Positions 56,174 through 64,000 of a stretch of 64,000 nucleotides of DNA are shown here, piece after piece. Made by a program: the position numbers and the translations under genes. Source of the stretch: Curvibacter cyanobacteriorum. GTDB taxonomy: Bacteria; Pseudomonadota; Gammaproteobacteria; Burkholderiales; Burkholderiaceae_C. Location: NCBI RefSeq assembly GCF_028649475.1, contig NZ_JAQSIP010000001.1:496001-560000 (forward strand), in the 5' to 3' direction. Each line of letters starts with the position of its first letter. Positions within the stretch are counted from its first letter, which is position 1. The notes below the pieces were generated by a model, which was not told where the DNA came from, did no database searches, and saw only the letters and a list, made by a program, of their open reading frames with translations.

Positions 56174-57178
56174 TTATTTGGCCGTGGACTTGGGTTGGCT
56201 GTCGTCCACCGTGACGGTGAACTTGCCCGACAGGATCTCTGCCTCGCGGGCCTTGACCTTGGCGATGATCTCGGGCGGTACCTTTTTCTCGAAGGTGCCC
56301 AGCGGCGCCAGCTCGGAGCCCTTGTGCTTCATCATCGAGTAGGGGCCGTAGTCCTCGGCGCTGAACTTGCCCTCCTTGACCAGCTTGAGCGCGCGGTCGA
56401 TGCTGGGCTCCATGTGCCACAGTGCCGAGGCGACCACCGTGTCGGGGTACTTGTCCTGCGTGTTGATCACATTGCCGATGGCCAGCTTGCCCTTTTCCTT
56501 GGCCGCGTCGCTGACGCCAAAGCGCTCGGCGTAGAGCAGGTCGACACCCTTGTCCATCATGGCGAAGCTGGCTTCCTTGGCCTTGGGCGGGTCGAACCAG
56601 CTGTTGATGAAGCTGACGCTGAATTCCACCTTCGGGTTGACCTCCTTGGCGCCCGCCATGAAGGCGTTCATCAGCCGGTTCACCTCAGGGATCGGGAAGC
56701 CGCCGACCATGCCGATCTTGTTGGTCTTGGTCATGCCACCCGCGACCAGGCCGCTGAGGTAGGCGGGTTCCTGGATGAAGTTGTCGAACACGCTGAAGTT
56801 CGGCGCCTGCGGCTTGCCCGAGGAGCCCATCAGGAAGCTGGTCTTGGGGAAGTCCTTGGCCACCTTGCGCGCCGCGGCTTCGACACCGAAGACCTCGCCC
56901 ACGATCAGCTGGTTGCCCCCCGCGATGTACTCGCGCATGACGCGTTCGTAGTCCGCATTGGCCACGTTCTCCGACGCCTTGTACTCGATCTCGCCGCGGG
57001 CTTCGGCCGCCTTGAGGGCCTTGTGGATGCGGCTGACCCACTGCTGCTCAAACGGCACGGTGTAGATCGCGGCGACCTTGAGCTTGGCCTGGGCGTGGGC
57101 CGGCAGCGTGGACGCTGCGGCCAGGGCCGCGACGGTGGCCATCACTTGGCGACGGGACAAAACGGAACGAACGGACAT
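56174..57178 (-). CDS. BMP family periplasmic binding protein (nucleoside/nucleobase)
   Basis: 334 residues. The signal peptide contains SRRQVM, a possible twin-arginine motif, then MATVAALAAASTLPAHAQA. The mature part (LKVAAIYTVPFEQQWVSRIHKAL, then ANADYERVMREYIAGGNQLIVGEVFG and KIGMVGGFPIPEVNRLMNAF) is the BMP/PnrA-type lipoprotein fold, but no lipobox cysteine is present. Members bind nucleosides or nucleobases such as adenine or guanosine. With upp and a CodA-type deaminase in the same operon I infer a pyrimidine ligand. Confidence 0.9.
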   Translation of the reverse strand: MSVRSVLSRRQVMATVAALAAASTLPAHAQAKLKVAAIYTVPFEQQWVSRIHKALKAAEARGEIEYKASENVANADYERVMREYIAGGNQLIVGEVFGVEAAARKVAKDFPKTSFLMGSSGKPQAPNFSVFDNFIQEPAYLSGLVAGGMTKTNKIGMVGGFPIPEVNRLMNAFMAGAKEVNPKVEFSVSFINSWFDPPKAKEASFAMMDKGVDLLYAERFGVSDAAKEKGKLAIGNVINTQDKYPDTVVASALWHMEPSIDRALKLVKEGKFSAEDYGPYSMMKHKGSELAPLGTFEKKVPPEIIAKVKAREAEILSGKFTVTVDDSQPKSTAK

Positions 57179-57236
57179 GAAAGCTCCTTGACGAGGGGGG
57201 TGAAAGCTTCGCAGGCGTCGGCCCAGCAGGGGGGCC

Positions 57237-57866
57237 TTACTGGGTGCCGAAGATCCGGTCGCCAGCGTCGCCGAGGCCCGGCAGGATGTAGCCGTGTTCG
57301 TTGAGCTGGCGATCGATGGAGGCGGTGTAGATGGCCACGTCGGGGTGGGCGGCCTGCATGGCGGCCACGCCTTCGGGGCAGGTCAGCAGGCAGACGAACT
57401 TGATCGACTTGGGGTTCAGGCTCTTGAGCTTGTCGATGGCGGCAATCGCCGAGTTGCCGGTGGCCAGCATCGGGTCGACCACGATCACGTCGCGCTCGGT
57501 CATCTCCGAGGGCATCTTGAAGTAGTACTCGACCGGCTTGAGGGTTTCAGGGTCACGGTACAGGCCGATGTGGCCCACACGGGCCCCCGGCACCACGTTG
57601 AGCATGCCTTCGAGGATGCCGTTGCCGGCGCGCAGGATGGACACAAAAACCAGCTTCTTGCCGTCGATGACCTTGGCGGTCATGGTTTCCAGCGGGGTCT
57701 GGACTTCGATGTCCTGCAGAGCCATGTCGCGCGTGATCTCATAGGTCATGAGGCTGGCGAGTTCGCCCAGCAGGCGGCGGAAGCTGTTGGTGCTGGCTTC
57801 CTTGTTGCGCATCAGGGTCAGCTTGTGCTGCACCAGGGGGTGGTCGATAACGTGAACGTTGCTCAT
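57237..57866 (-). CDS. upp: Uracil phosphoribosyltransferase
   Basis: 209 residues from ATG 57866 with GGAGA upstream. [26 protein letters not shown] is the usual Upp opening; [15 protein letters not shown], the PRPP loop [19 protein letters not shown] and [17 protein letters not shown] near the end are all present. It converts uracil and PRPP to UMP. First gene of the operon, 58 nt before the BMP binding protein, so transport, deamination and ribosylation are encoded together. Confidence 0.96.
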   Translation of the reverse strand: MSNVHVIDHPLVQHKLTLMRNKEASTNSFRRLLGELASLMTYEITRDMALQDIEVQTPLETMTAKVIDGKKLVFVSILRAGNGILEGMLNVVPGARVGHIGLYRDPETLKPVEYYFKMPSEMTERDVIVVDPMLATGNSAIAAIDKLKSLNPKSIKFVCLLTCPEGVAAMQAAHPDVAIYTASIDRQLNEHGYILPGLGDAGDRIFGTQ

Positions 57867-58329
57867 AAGAGGTCTCCAGGCAAAGGGGGATAGGGGTTCA
57901 AGCGAGCCGCCCGCTCCGGCAGGCCCCACGGTGCCCAGCCAGACTCAACGCAAGCCGTGTGCCAACGGGGGCCGCGGGCGGCCAGGAGCTGGGGTAGGGG
58001 GCGGTGCGCGGGGCGGGCGGCCGGCCTGAAGGGGCCTGGCCCGCCAAGGTCAAAGGGCGCGGGGCGCCCGCCGGGGCGGGGCCCCAGGCGGTGGCGGGCG
58101 CCTGTCGGCTCTGGTTGTCGCCGCAAGCAGGTCGCGCCGTGACGGGGTGCGCGCTTGAAATGCGCGCGGAGAATACCATGCTCATGCCCTTGGGTGGTGC
58201 CGAAAGGGCACCATTTTTGATCAAATGGTCAGAAATTGGCGGCGCGCCGTGCACCAGCGTGCAGCGCCCTGGGTCGGCATTGTGCGGGGGGCGCTGGCCG
58301 CTCGCACCGAGCGTTTGCCCGGGTGGACA
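57867..58329. promoter_or_regulatory. 463-nt noncoding region upstream of upp, with three inverted repeats
   Basis: No convincing gene. The segment 58149-58229 holds GCGCGC-7 nt-GCGCGC (58149-58167), TGGTGCC-GAAAG-GGCACCA (58195-58213) followed by TTTTT on the plus strand, and the AT-rich operator-like ACCATTT-6 nt-AAATGGT (58210-58229) centred on TTGATC. The rest (57890-58140) is very GC-rich with no recognisable signal. The start of the upp transcript could not be placed. Confidence 0.45.
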
Positions 58330-59301
58330 TCAGGCCGCGTCGGCGCCGCCGACCAGGCGTGCGTACTGCGCCAGGTCCACATTGCCACCACTGACGATCA
58401 GTCCCACACGGGCGCCGCGCAGGTCCAGGCCACCCTGATGGGCGCCCGCCAGGCTCAGGGCCCCGGTGGGTTCGACGACCATCTTCATGCGCTCGGCATA
58501 AAAGCGCATGGCCGTCACCAGCTGCGCATCGCTGACGGTCAGGATGTCGCTGACCTCGCGCTGGATGATGCCGAAGGTCAGTTCGCCCAGGTGCTGGGTC
58601 TGCGCGCCGTCGGCAATCGTGCGTGGCGGGGCAATGCGCACAATGTGCCCGGCGCGCAGCGACTGCTGACCGTCATTGCCCGCCTCGGGCTCGACCCCGT
58701 AGACCCGGCAGCCAGGCGACAAGGCACGCGCCGCCAGCGCGCTGCCCGACAGCAGGCCACCGCCGCCCAGGCAGACCAGCAGCACATCGAGGGGGCCCAC
58801 CTCCTCGAACAGCTCTTTGGCGGCCGTGCCCTGGCCACACAGGACGTCGGCGTGGTCGAATGGCGGGATCAGCGTCATGCCGCGTTCTTCGGCCAGGCGG
58901 CGCGTCAGCGCATCGCGGTCCTCGGTGTAGCGGTCGTAGGTGATGACTTCGGCCCCATAGCCGCGCGTAGCGGCCAGCTTGGCGCTGGGGGCGTCCGCGG
59001 GCATGACGATCACCGCGGGCATGCCCAGTTCGCGCGCCGACAGGGCCACGGCCTGGGCGTGGTTGCCTGACGAGAAGGCAATGGCGCCGCGGCGCCGTTG
59101 CTCGGGCGTGAAACGGCTCAGCGCGTTGAAGCCCCCACGGAACTTGAAGGCCCCCATGCGCTGGTAGTTCTCGCATTTGAAGAACAACTGGGCCCCCAGC
59201 GCCTGATCGGCCTGTTGGGAGCGCAGCACGGGGGTGCGGTGGGCGTGGCCCGCGAGGCGCGCGGCGGCGGCCTCGACATCGGCGTAGCTGGGGAGGGTCA
59301 T
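58330..59301 (-). CDS. Threonine/serine dehydratase (PLP-dependent, serine racemase-like)
   Basis: 323 residues from ATG 59301 (MTLPSYADVEAAAARLAGHAHRTPV). Fold-type II enzyme: PLP lysine in GAFKFRGGFNAL, the asparagine loop SSGNHAQAVAL, and the phosphate-binding LGGGGLLSGSAL. It lacks the C-terminal ACT domain of biosynthetic IlvA, so it belongs with TdcB/serine racemase/hydroxyaspartate ammonia-lyase types that release ammonia from threonine or serine. Substrate uncertain. 43 nt after the HerA-like ATPase gene on the same strand. Confidence 0.88.
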   Translation of the reverse strand: MTLPSYADVEAAAARLAGHAHRTPVLRSQQADQALGAQLFFKCENYQRMGAFKFRGGFNALSRFTPEQRRRGAIAFSSGNHAQAVALSARELGMPAVIVMPADAPSAKLAATRGYGAEVITYDRYTEDRDALTRRLAEERGMTLIPPFDHADVLCGQGTAAKELFEEVGPLDVLLVCLGGGGLLSGSALAARALSPGCRVYGVEPEAGNDGQQSLRAGHIVRIAPPRTIADGAQTQHLGELTFGIIQREVSDILTVSDAQLVTAMRFYAERMKMVVEPTGALSLAGAHQGGLDLRGARVGLIVSGGNVDLAQYARLVGGADAA

Positions 59302-59344
59302 GGCGGGTGGGCTCCAGTGGGCGCGGATGGGTGGGGCGGGCGAG

Positions 59345-60883
59345 TCAGCGGCGCTTGCCGCCAAAAATGCCGCCCAGCACGCCGCGGATGATCTCCTTGC
59401 CCACCGTGGTGCCCATGGTGCGCAAGGCCGATTTGGCCAATGTCTGGGCCAGGCCGTCGCGGTGGCCGCCCCGTGGGCCGGTGCTGCCGAACAGCACATC
59501 GCTGAGCACCGAACCCAGGCCGCTGCCGGCCTCCCCGTTGCCAGCGCCGGGGTTCAGGCCGGGCAGGGTTGGCTTGCTGCCGTCCGGGGTGGGCGCTGGC
59601 GGGGCGCTGGCGGTGCGGCCCTTGAGCACTTCGTAGGCCGATTCGCGGTCGACCGCCTTTTCGTAAACACCAGCCACCAGGGAGTTCTGCAGCAGCGCCT
59701 GGCGCTGGGCCGGGGTGATGGGGCCGATCTGGCTGCCCGGCGGCAGCACGTAGACGCGCTCGGTCTCGGTGGGGCGGCCTTTGGCGTCAAGCAGGCTGAT
59801 CAGGGCTTCGCCCACCCCCAGTTCGGTGATGGCCGCCTCGATGTCCAAACCGGCCTTCGGGCGCATGGTCTGGGCCGTGGCTTTGACCGCTTTTTGATCG
59901 CGCGGGGTGAAGGCGCGCAGCGCGTGCTGCACCCGGTTGCCCAACTGGGCCAACACGGTGTCGGGGATGTCGAGCGGGTTTTGCGTCACGAAGTACACCC
60001 CCACGCCCTTGGACCGCACTAGGCGCACCACGAGCTCAATGCGCTCGATCAGCACCTTGGGGGCCTCGTTGAACAGCAGGTGGGCCTCGTCGAAGAAGAA
60101 CACCAGCTTGGGCTGATCGGGGTCGCCGATTTCGGGCAACTGCTCAAACAGCTCAGACAGCATCCACAGCAGGAAGGTCGCGTACAGGCGCGGCGAGTTC
60201 ATCAGCTTGTCGGCCGCGAGGATGTTGACCACGCCCTGGCCGTCCACGGTCTGCATCAGGTCGCTGATGTTGAGCATGGGCTCGCCAAAGAAGCGGTCGC
60301 CGCCCTGGGTCTCGATCTGCACCAGGCCGCGCTGAATGGCGCCCACGCTGGCGGCGCTGATGTTGCCGTAGCTGGTGGTGAACTCGGACGCGTGCTCGGC
60401 CACATGCTGCAGCATGGCGCGCAGGTCCTTGAGGTCGAGCAGCAGCAGGCCGTGGTCGTCGGCGATCTTGAACACCAGGTTCAGCACGCCACTCTGCGTC
60501 TCATTGAGGTTGAGCATGCGGCCCAGCAGCAGCGGCCCCATGTCCGACACCGTGGCGCGCACCGGGTGGCCCTGCTCGCCAAACACATCCCACACGGTGG
60601 TGGGGCAGGCCAGGGCGGTGGGGGCGGGCAGGCCACGCTCTTGCAGGGCGGCGGCCAGCTTGTCGCTGAGGCGGCCGGCCTGGCTGAGGCCCGTCAGGTC
60701 TCCCTTCACGTCGGCCATGAACACCGGCACGCCGATCTTGGAAAAGCCCTCCGCCAGGGTTTGCAGCGTGACGGTTTTGCCCGTCCCGGTGGCCCCGGTG
60801 ATCAAGCCGTGGCGGTTCGCCAGGCCGGGCAGCAAGTGGCATTGGGCGTGGGCATTTTGGGCAATCAGGATCGGGTCGGCCAT
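59345..60883 (-). CDS. HerA-like ATPase (DUF853/YjgR family)
   Basis: 512 residues. Walker [20 protein letters not shown] near 30-37, [16 protein letters not shown], Walker [20 protein letters not shown], and [34 protein letters not shown], all typical of the YjgR branch of HerA/FtsK-type helicases. The C-terminal 110 residues include a Pro/Ser/Gly-rich linker and end in a Gly-rich GGIFGGKRR. Cellular role of this branch is not established. Divergent from yebC with 63 nt between. Confidence 0.9.
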   Translation of the reverse strand: MADPILIAQNAHAQCHLLPGLANRHGLITGATGTGKTVTLQTLAEGFSKIGVPVFMADVKGDLTGLSQAGRLSDKLAAALQERGLPAPTALACPTTVWDVFGEQGHPVRATVSDMGPLLLGRMLNLNETQSGVLNLVFKIADDHGLLLLDLKDLRAMLQHVAEHASEFTTSYGNISAASVGAIQRGLVQIETQGGDRFFGEPMLNISDLMQTVDGQGVVNILAADKLMNSPRLYATFLLWMLSELFEQLPEIGDPDQPKLVFFFDEAHLLFNEAPKVLIERIELVVRLVRSKGVGVYFVTQNPLDIPDTVLAQLGNRVQHALRAFTPRDQKAVKATAQTMRPKAGLDIEAAITELGVGEALISLLDAKGRPTETERVYVLPPGSQIGPITPAQRQALLQNSLVAGVYEKAVDRESAYEVLKGRTASAPPAPTPDGSKPTLPGLNPGAGNGEAGSGLGSVLSDVLFGSTGPRGGHRDGLAQTLAKSALRTMGTTVGKEIIRGVLGGIFGGKRR

Positions 60884-60946
60884 GGGTGGGTGTGCGAAAA
60901 GTAAAATCAGGCCAGTAGATTAAACAATTAATGAAGGAACTCACCC

Positions 60947-61666
60947 GTGGCTGGACACAGTAAATGGGCCAACATCCAACACCGCAAGGGCCGTCAGGAC
61001 GAAAAGCGCGGCAAGGTCTGGACCCGCGTCATCCGCGAAATCATGGTGGCTGCCCGCACCGGCGGCGGTGACCTGAGCGCCAACCCCCGTCTGCGCCTGG
61101 CCGTGGACAAGGCCAAGGCCGCCAACATGCCGGCCGACACCATCAAGCGCAACATCGACAAGGCCACGGGCAACCTCGAGGGCGTGAGCTACGAAGAAAT
61201 CCGCTACGAGGGCTACGGCATCGGTGGCGCGGCCATCATCGTCGACACGATGACCGACAATCGGGTTCGCACCGTGGCTGAAGTGCGCCATGCCTTCAGC
61301 AAGCACGGCGGCAACATGGGCACCGAAGGCTCGGTGTCGTTCCAGTTCAAGCACTGCGGACAGTTGATTTTTGCCCCCGGCACCAGCGAAGACAAGGTCA
61401 TGGAAGTGGCCCTCGAAGCTGGCGCCGAGGACGTCATCACCGACGAGGACGGCGCCATTGAGGTGCTGACCGCGTTCGGCGATTTTGAGTCGGTCAAGAA
61501 TGCACTGGAGGCCGCGGGCCTCCAACCCGAGGTGGCGGAAGTCACCATGCGGGCCGAAAACACCATCGAGCTGGCCGGCGAAGACGCGGCCAAGATGCAA
61601 AAGCTGCTCGATGTCCTTGAAGACCTGGACGATGTCCAGGAGGTCTACCACAACGCGGCACTGTAA
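60947..61666 (+). CDS. yebC: YebC/PmpR family protein
   Basis: 239 residues starting at GTG 60947, chosen because GAAGGA lies just upstream and the protein starts at the invariant [17 protein letters not shown]. The nearby ATG at 60931 is out of frame. [35 protein letters not shown] and [22 protein letters not shown] are standard. YebC proteins were described as regulators and more recently as ribosome-associated factors that help translation of proline stretches. purD follows after 8 nt. Confidence 0.95.
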   Translation: MAGHSKWANIQHRKGRQDEKRGKVWTRVIREIMVAARTGGGDLSANPRLRLAVDKAKAANMPADTIKRNIDKATGNLEGVSYEEIRYEGYGIGGAAIIVDTMTDNRVRTVAEVRHAFSKHGGNMGTEGSVSFQFKHCGQLIFAPGTSEDKVMEVALEAGAEDVITDEDGAIEVLTAFGDFESVKNALEAAGLQPEVAEVTMRAENTIELAGEDAAKMQKLLDVLEDLDDVQEVYHNAAL

Positions 61667-61674
61667 AAGCAAGC

Positions 61675-62955
61675 ATGAAAGTTCTAGTCATTGGCGGCGG
61701 TGGCCGCGAACACGCTCTGGCGTGGAAGCTCAACCAGTCGCCCAAGGTGCACAAGGTGTACGTGGCCCCCGGCAACGGTGGCACGGCCTTGGACAGTCGC
61801 CTGGTCAACGTGCCCATCACCGATGTGAAGGCACTGCGCGAGTGGGCGCAGGCGGAGAAGATCGGTCTCAGCGTGGTGGGCCCCGAGGCCCCGTTGGCGG
61901 CCGGTGTGGTGGACGAATTCCGCGCCCACGGCCTGCGCATTTTTGGTCCGACCAAGGCCGCCGCGCAGCTGGAGAGCTCGAAGGCGTTTTCCAAGGCCTT
62001 CATGAAGCGCCACGGCATCCCGACCGCCGAGTACGAGAGCTTCACCGATGCCGCGTTGGCCCACGCCTATGTGGACGCCAAGGGCGCGCCCATCGTGGTC
62101 AAGGCCGACGGCCTGGCCGCCGGCAAGGGCGTGGTGGTGGCCATGACGGCCGCCGAAGCCCATGAGGCGATTGACTTCATGCTGCTCGACAACAAGCTGG
62201 GGGTGGTGCACAACGATGGCGGCGCACGCGTCGTGATCGAAGAATTCCTGCAAGGCGAAGAAGCCAGCTTCATCGTGCTGTGTGACGGCAAGAACGTCAC
62301 CGCCCTGGCCACCAGCCAGGACCACAAGCGCCTGCTTGATGGCGACGAAGGCCCCAACACCGGCGGCATGGGCGCGTATTCGCCGGCGCCCGTGGTGACC
62401 GCCGACGTGCACGCCCGCGCCATGCGCGAGATCATCCTGCCCACCATCCGTGGCATGGAAAAGGACGGCATCCCCTACACCGGCTTCCTGTACGCCGGCC
62501 TGATGATCGACGCCCAGGGCCGCCCCAAGACGCTTGAGTTCAACTGCCGCATGGGCGATCCCGAGACCCAGCCCATCATGATGCGCTTGAAGAGCGACCT
62601 GTCGGATGTGCTGTCGGCCGCGGTCGACGTCAAGCTTGACCAGGTCGAGCTGCAGTGGGACCGCCGCACCGCGCTTGGCGTGGTGATGGCCGCCCACGGC
62701 TACCCCATGACCCCGCGCAAGGGCGACGTCATCACCGGCCTGCCCGCGGAGGCCGACGACGCGATGGTGTTCCATGCGGGCACCGAGCTGAAGGACGGCG
62801 AAGTCCGTGTCACCGGCGGCCGCGTGCTGTGCGTGACGGCCTTGGCCGACAGCGTCAAGCTGGCCCAGCAGCGCGTCTATGAAGTCGCTGCGGGCATCCA
62901 TTTCGACGGTGCTCAGTACCGCCGTGACATCGGCTACCGGGCCCTCAAGAGCTGA
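61675..62955 (+). CDS. purD: Phosphoribosylamine--glycine ligase
   Basis: 426 residues. N-domain [19 protein letters not shown], then the ATP-grasp domain with [52 protein letters not shown] and the metal site [14 protein letters not shown]. Second step of de novo purine synthesis (GAR formation). 8 nt after yebC; its stop TGA shares one base with the hemF ATG (TGATG). Confidence 0.97.
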   Translation: MKVLVIGGGGREHALAWKLNQSPKVHKVYVAPGNGGTALDSRLVNVPITDVKALREWAQAEKIGLSVVGPEAPLAAGVVDEFRAHGLRIFGPTKAAAQLESSKAFSKAFMKRHGIPTAEYESFTDAALAHAYVDAKGAPIVVKADGLAAGKGVVVAMTAAEAHEAIDFMLLDNKLGVVHNDGGARVVIEEFLQGEEASFIVLCDGKNVTALATSQDHKRLLDGDEGPNTGGMGAYSPAPVVTADVHARAMREIILPTIRGMEKDGIPYTGFLYAGLMIDAQGRPKTLEFNCRMGDPETQPIMMRLKSDLSDVLSAAVDVKLDQVELQWDRRTALGVVMAAHGYPMTPRKGDVITGLPAEADDAMVFHAGTELKDGEVRVTGGRVLCVTALADSVKLAQQRVYEVAAGIHFDGAQYRRDIGYRALKS

Positions 62956-63890
62956 TGAGCACCGCGACCTCTGTGGAAGCCGTCAGCGCCTGGTTTCAGG
63001 GGCTGCAGGCTCGCATCACCGACGCGGTGGAGGCGCAGGAGCGCGCAGGCGGGGGCACGGCCACCTTCCTGGCCGACGCCTGGCACAAGCCCGAGGGCGA
63101 AAAACTGCAGGGCCAGGGGCTGACCAAGATCCTCGAAGGCGGCACCGTGTTCGAGCGCGCGGGCTGTGGTTTTTCGCATGTGCGGGGCCCCCAGCTGCCG
63201 CCATCGGCCACCCAGCACCGGCCTGAACTGGCCGGCGCCCCGTTTGAAGCCATGGGCGTGTCGCTGGTGTTCCACCCGCGCAACCCCTATGTGCCCACGG
63301 TGCACATGAACGTGCGCATGATCGCCGCCACACCTGCTGGCCAGGCCCCGGTGTGCTGGTTTGGCGGTGGCATGGACCTGACGCCGTACTATGGTTACGA
63401 CGAGGACGCACGCCATTTCCACGGCGTGTGCCGCGACGCCCTGGCGCCGTTTGGCGACGACAAATACCCGCGCTTCAAGGCCTGGTGTGACGAGTACTTC
63501 TTCCTGAAGCACCGGCAAGAGGCCCGCGGTGTGGGCGGCGTGTTCTTTGACGACTTCTCGGCGCTCGGCTTCGAAGGCAGTCTGGCCATGACGCAGGCGG
63601 TGGGCGATGCCTTTTTGCAGGCCTACCTGCCGATCGTCGAACGCCGCCGCGACCAGCCCTACGGCGAGCGCGAGCGCGAGTTCCAGCTTTACCGGCGGGG
63701 CCGCTACGTCGAGTTCAACCTGGTCTGGGACCGCGGGACGCACTTTGGCCTGCAGTCGGGCGGTCGCACCGAATCGATCCTGCTGTCCATGCCGCCGCTG
63801 GCGAGCTGGTCCTACCAGCGCCAGAGCGAGCCGGGCTCGCACGAGGCGCAATTGACCGAGCATTTCCTGGTGCCCAGGGCGTGGGTCTGA
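62955..63890 (+). CDS. hemF: Oxygen-dependent coproporphyrinogen III oxidase
   Basis: 311 residues starting at ATG 62955 overlapping the purD stop. SVVF-type features: [78 protein letters not shown] and [31 protein letters not shown]. Aerobic oxidative decarboxylation to protoporphyrinogen IX in haem synthesis. Followed immediately by nadD. Confidence 0.97.
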   Translation: MSTATSVEAVSAWFQGLQARITDAVEAQERAGGGTATFLADAWHKPEGEKLQGQGLTKILEGGTVFERAGCGFSHVRGPQLPPSATQHRPELAGAPFEAMGVSLVFHPRNPYVPTVHMNVRMIAATPAGQAPVCWFGGGMDLTPYYGYDEDARHFHGVCRDALAPFGDDKYPRFKAWCDEYFFLKHRQEARGVGGVFFDDFSALGFEGSLAMTQAVGDAFLQAYLPIVERRRDQPYGEREREFQLYRRGRYVEFNLVWDRGTHFGLQSGGRTESILLSMPPLASWSYQRQSEPGSHEAQLTEHFLVPRAWV

Positions 63891-64000
63891 GCCAGCGCGT
63901 GACCCGCATCGGGGTGTTTGGCGGCGCTTTCGACCCGCCGCACCTGGCCCATGTGGCGCTGGCCCGCGAGGCGCTGGCGCAACTGGGTCTCAGCCGGCTG
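63881..64000 (+). CDS. nadD: Nicotinate-nucleotide adenylyltransferase (partial, N-terminus only)
   Basis: The reading frame [28 protein letters not shown] is the NadD nucleotidyltransferase opening, with HLAH as the HxGH-type motif. It runs off the right edge. There is no ATG; the start is GTG 63881 (overlapping hemF by 10 nt) or GTG 63899. Transfers AMP to nicotinate mononucleotide in NAD synthesis. Confidence 0.85.
   Translation, partial: MGLSQRVTRIGVFGGAFDPPHLAHVALAREALAQLGLSRL

Noticed and set aside
58195-58218. TGGTGCC/GGCACCA hairpin followed by TTTTT as a plus-strand terminator
   Set aside because: It has terminator shape, but no plus-strand gene ends upstream of it; its overlap with another palindrome suggests a regulatory role instead. 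Kept only as part of the upp upstream region.

Overview
The window is GC-rich chromosomal DNA, packed with genes on both strands. Gene content and order point to a betaproteobacterium of the Burkholderiales, most likely a Comamonadaceae relative: yebC-purD-hemF-nadD run together, clpS-clpA are paired, a pilVWXY1-pilE minor pilin operon is present, and diguanylate cyclases are frequent. The family assignment is an inference from remembered gene orders and protein flavour; no search was run. I see no rRNA, tRNA, CRISPR array, insertion sequence, phage gene or plasmid gene. The window looks like stable chromosome, cut at both ends inside genes (an ABC permease at the left, nadD at the right).

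Layout. 1-5342: a minus-strand gabT-potA-potD-potB operon (polyamine/GABA uptake and GABA transamination), with a divergent MocR-type regulator (GntR plus aminotransferase fusion) and repeated TGTRCA elements between them. 5469-8093: alaS behind a structured leader. 8302-10646: a periplasmic binding protein paired with a membrane diguanylate cyclase. 10836-15890: a class II aldolase family protein, a large Cache-PAS-PAS-GGDEF-EAL protein and a soluble GGDEF protein. 16179-19322: trmB, gluQRS and an FAD oxidoreductase. 19451-23265: a YhaJ-like LysR regulator divergent from pirin, flavodoxin-like, OsmC and second pirin genes, which looks like an electrophile/quinone stress unit. 23277-24020: trhO (tRNA hydroxylation).

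24115-32111: a tightly overlapping type IV pilus minor pilin operon, pilV-pilW-pilX-pilY1-pilE-fimT. 32327-40421: dnaE, clpS-clpA (with a textbook terminator) and sbcB. 40482-41723: a PLP-dependent Cys/Met metabolism enzyme. 41803-51133: a nine-gene chemotaxis operon read on the minus strand, MCP-cheY-STAS-cheA-MCP-cheW-cheR-cheD-cheB. 51301-57866: a six-gene nucleobase salvage operon, upp-BMP binding protein-ATPase-permease-permease-cytosine deaminase family. 58330-60883: a serine/threonine dehydratase and a HerA-like ATPase. 60947-64000: yebC-purD-hemF-nadD.

Points most worth following: (1) the CodA-family deaminase has Cys at the position of E. coli CodA Asp314, the residue that excludes 5-methylcytosine, so the upp-BMP-codA operon may salvage 5-methylcytosine; (2) the membrane-anchored MCP that opens the che operon carries a CheZ-like D-x-x-x-Q motif near its C-terminus, and no cheZ is present here; (3) the LysR-pirin-flavodoxin-OsmC-pirin unit resembles an expanded YhaJ/YhaK system; (4) dnaE, sbcB and trhO each have a -10-like hexamer 6-7 nt before the start codon, suggesting leaderless transcripts; (5) several palindromic or repeat clusters in intergenic regions look regulatory.
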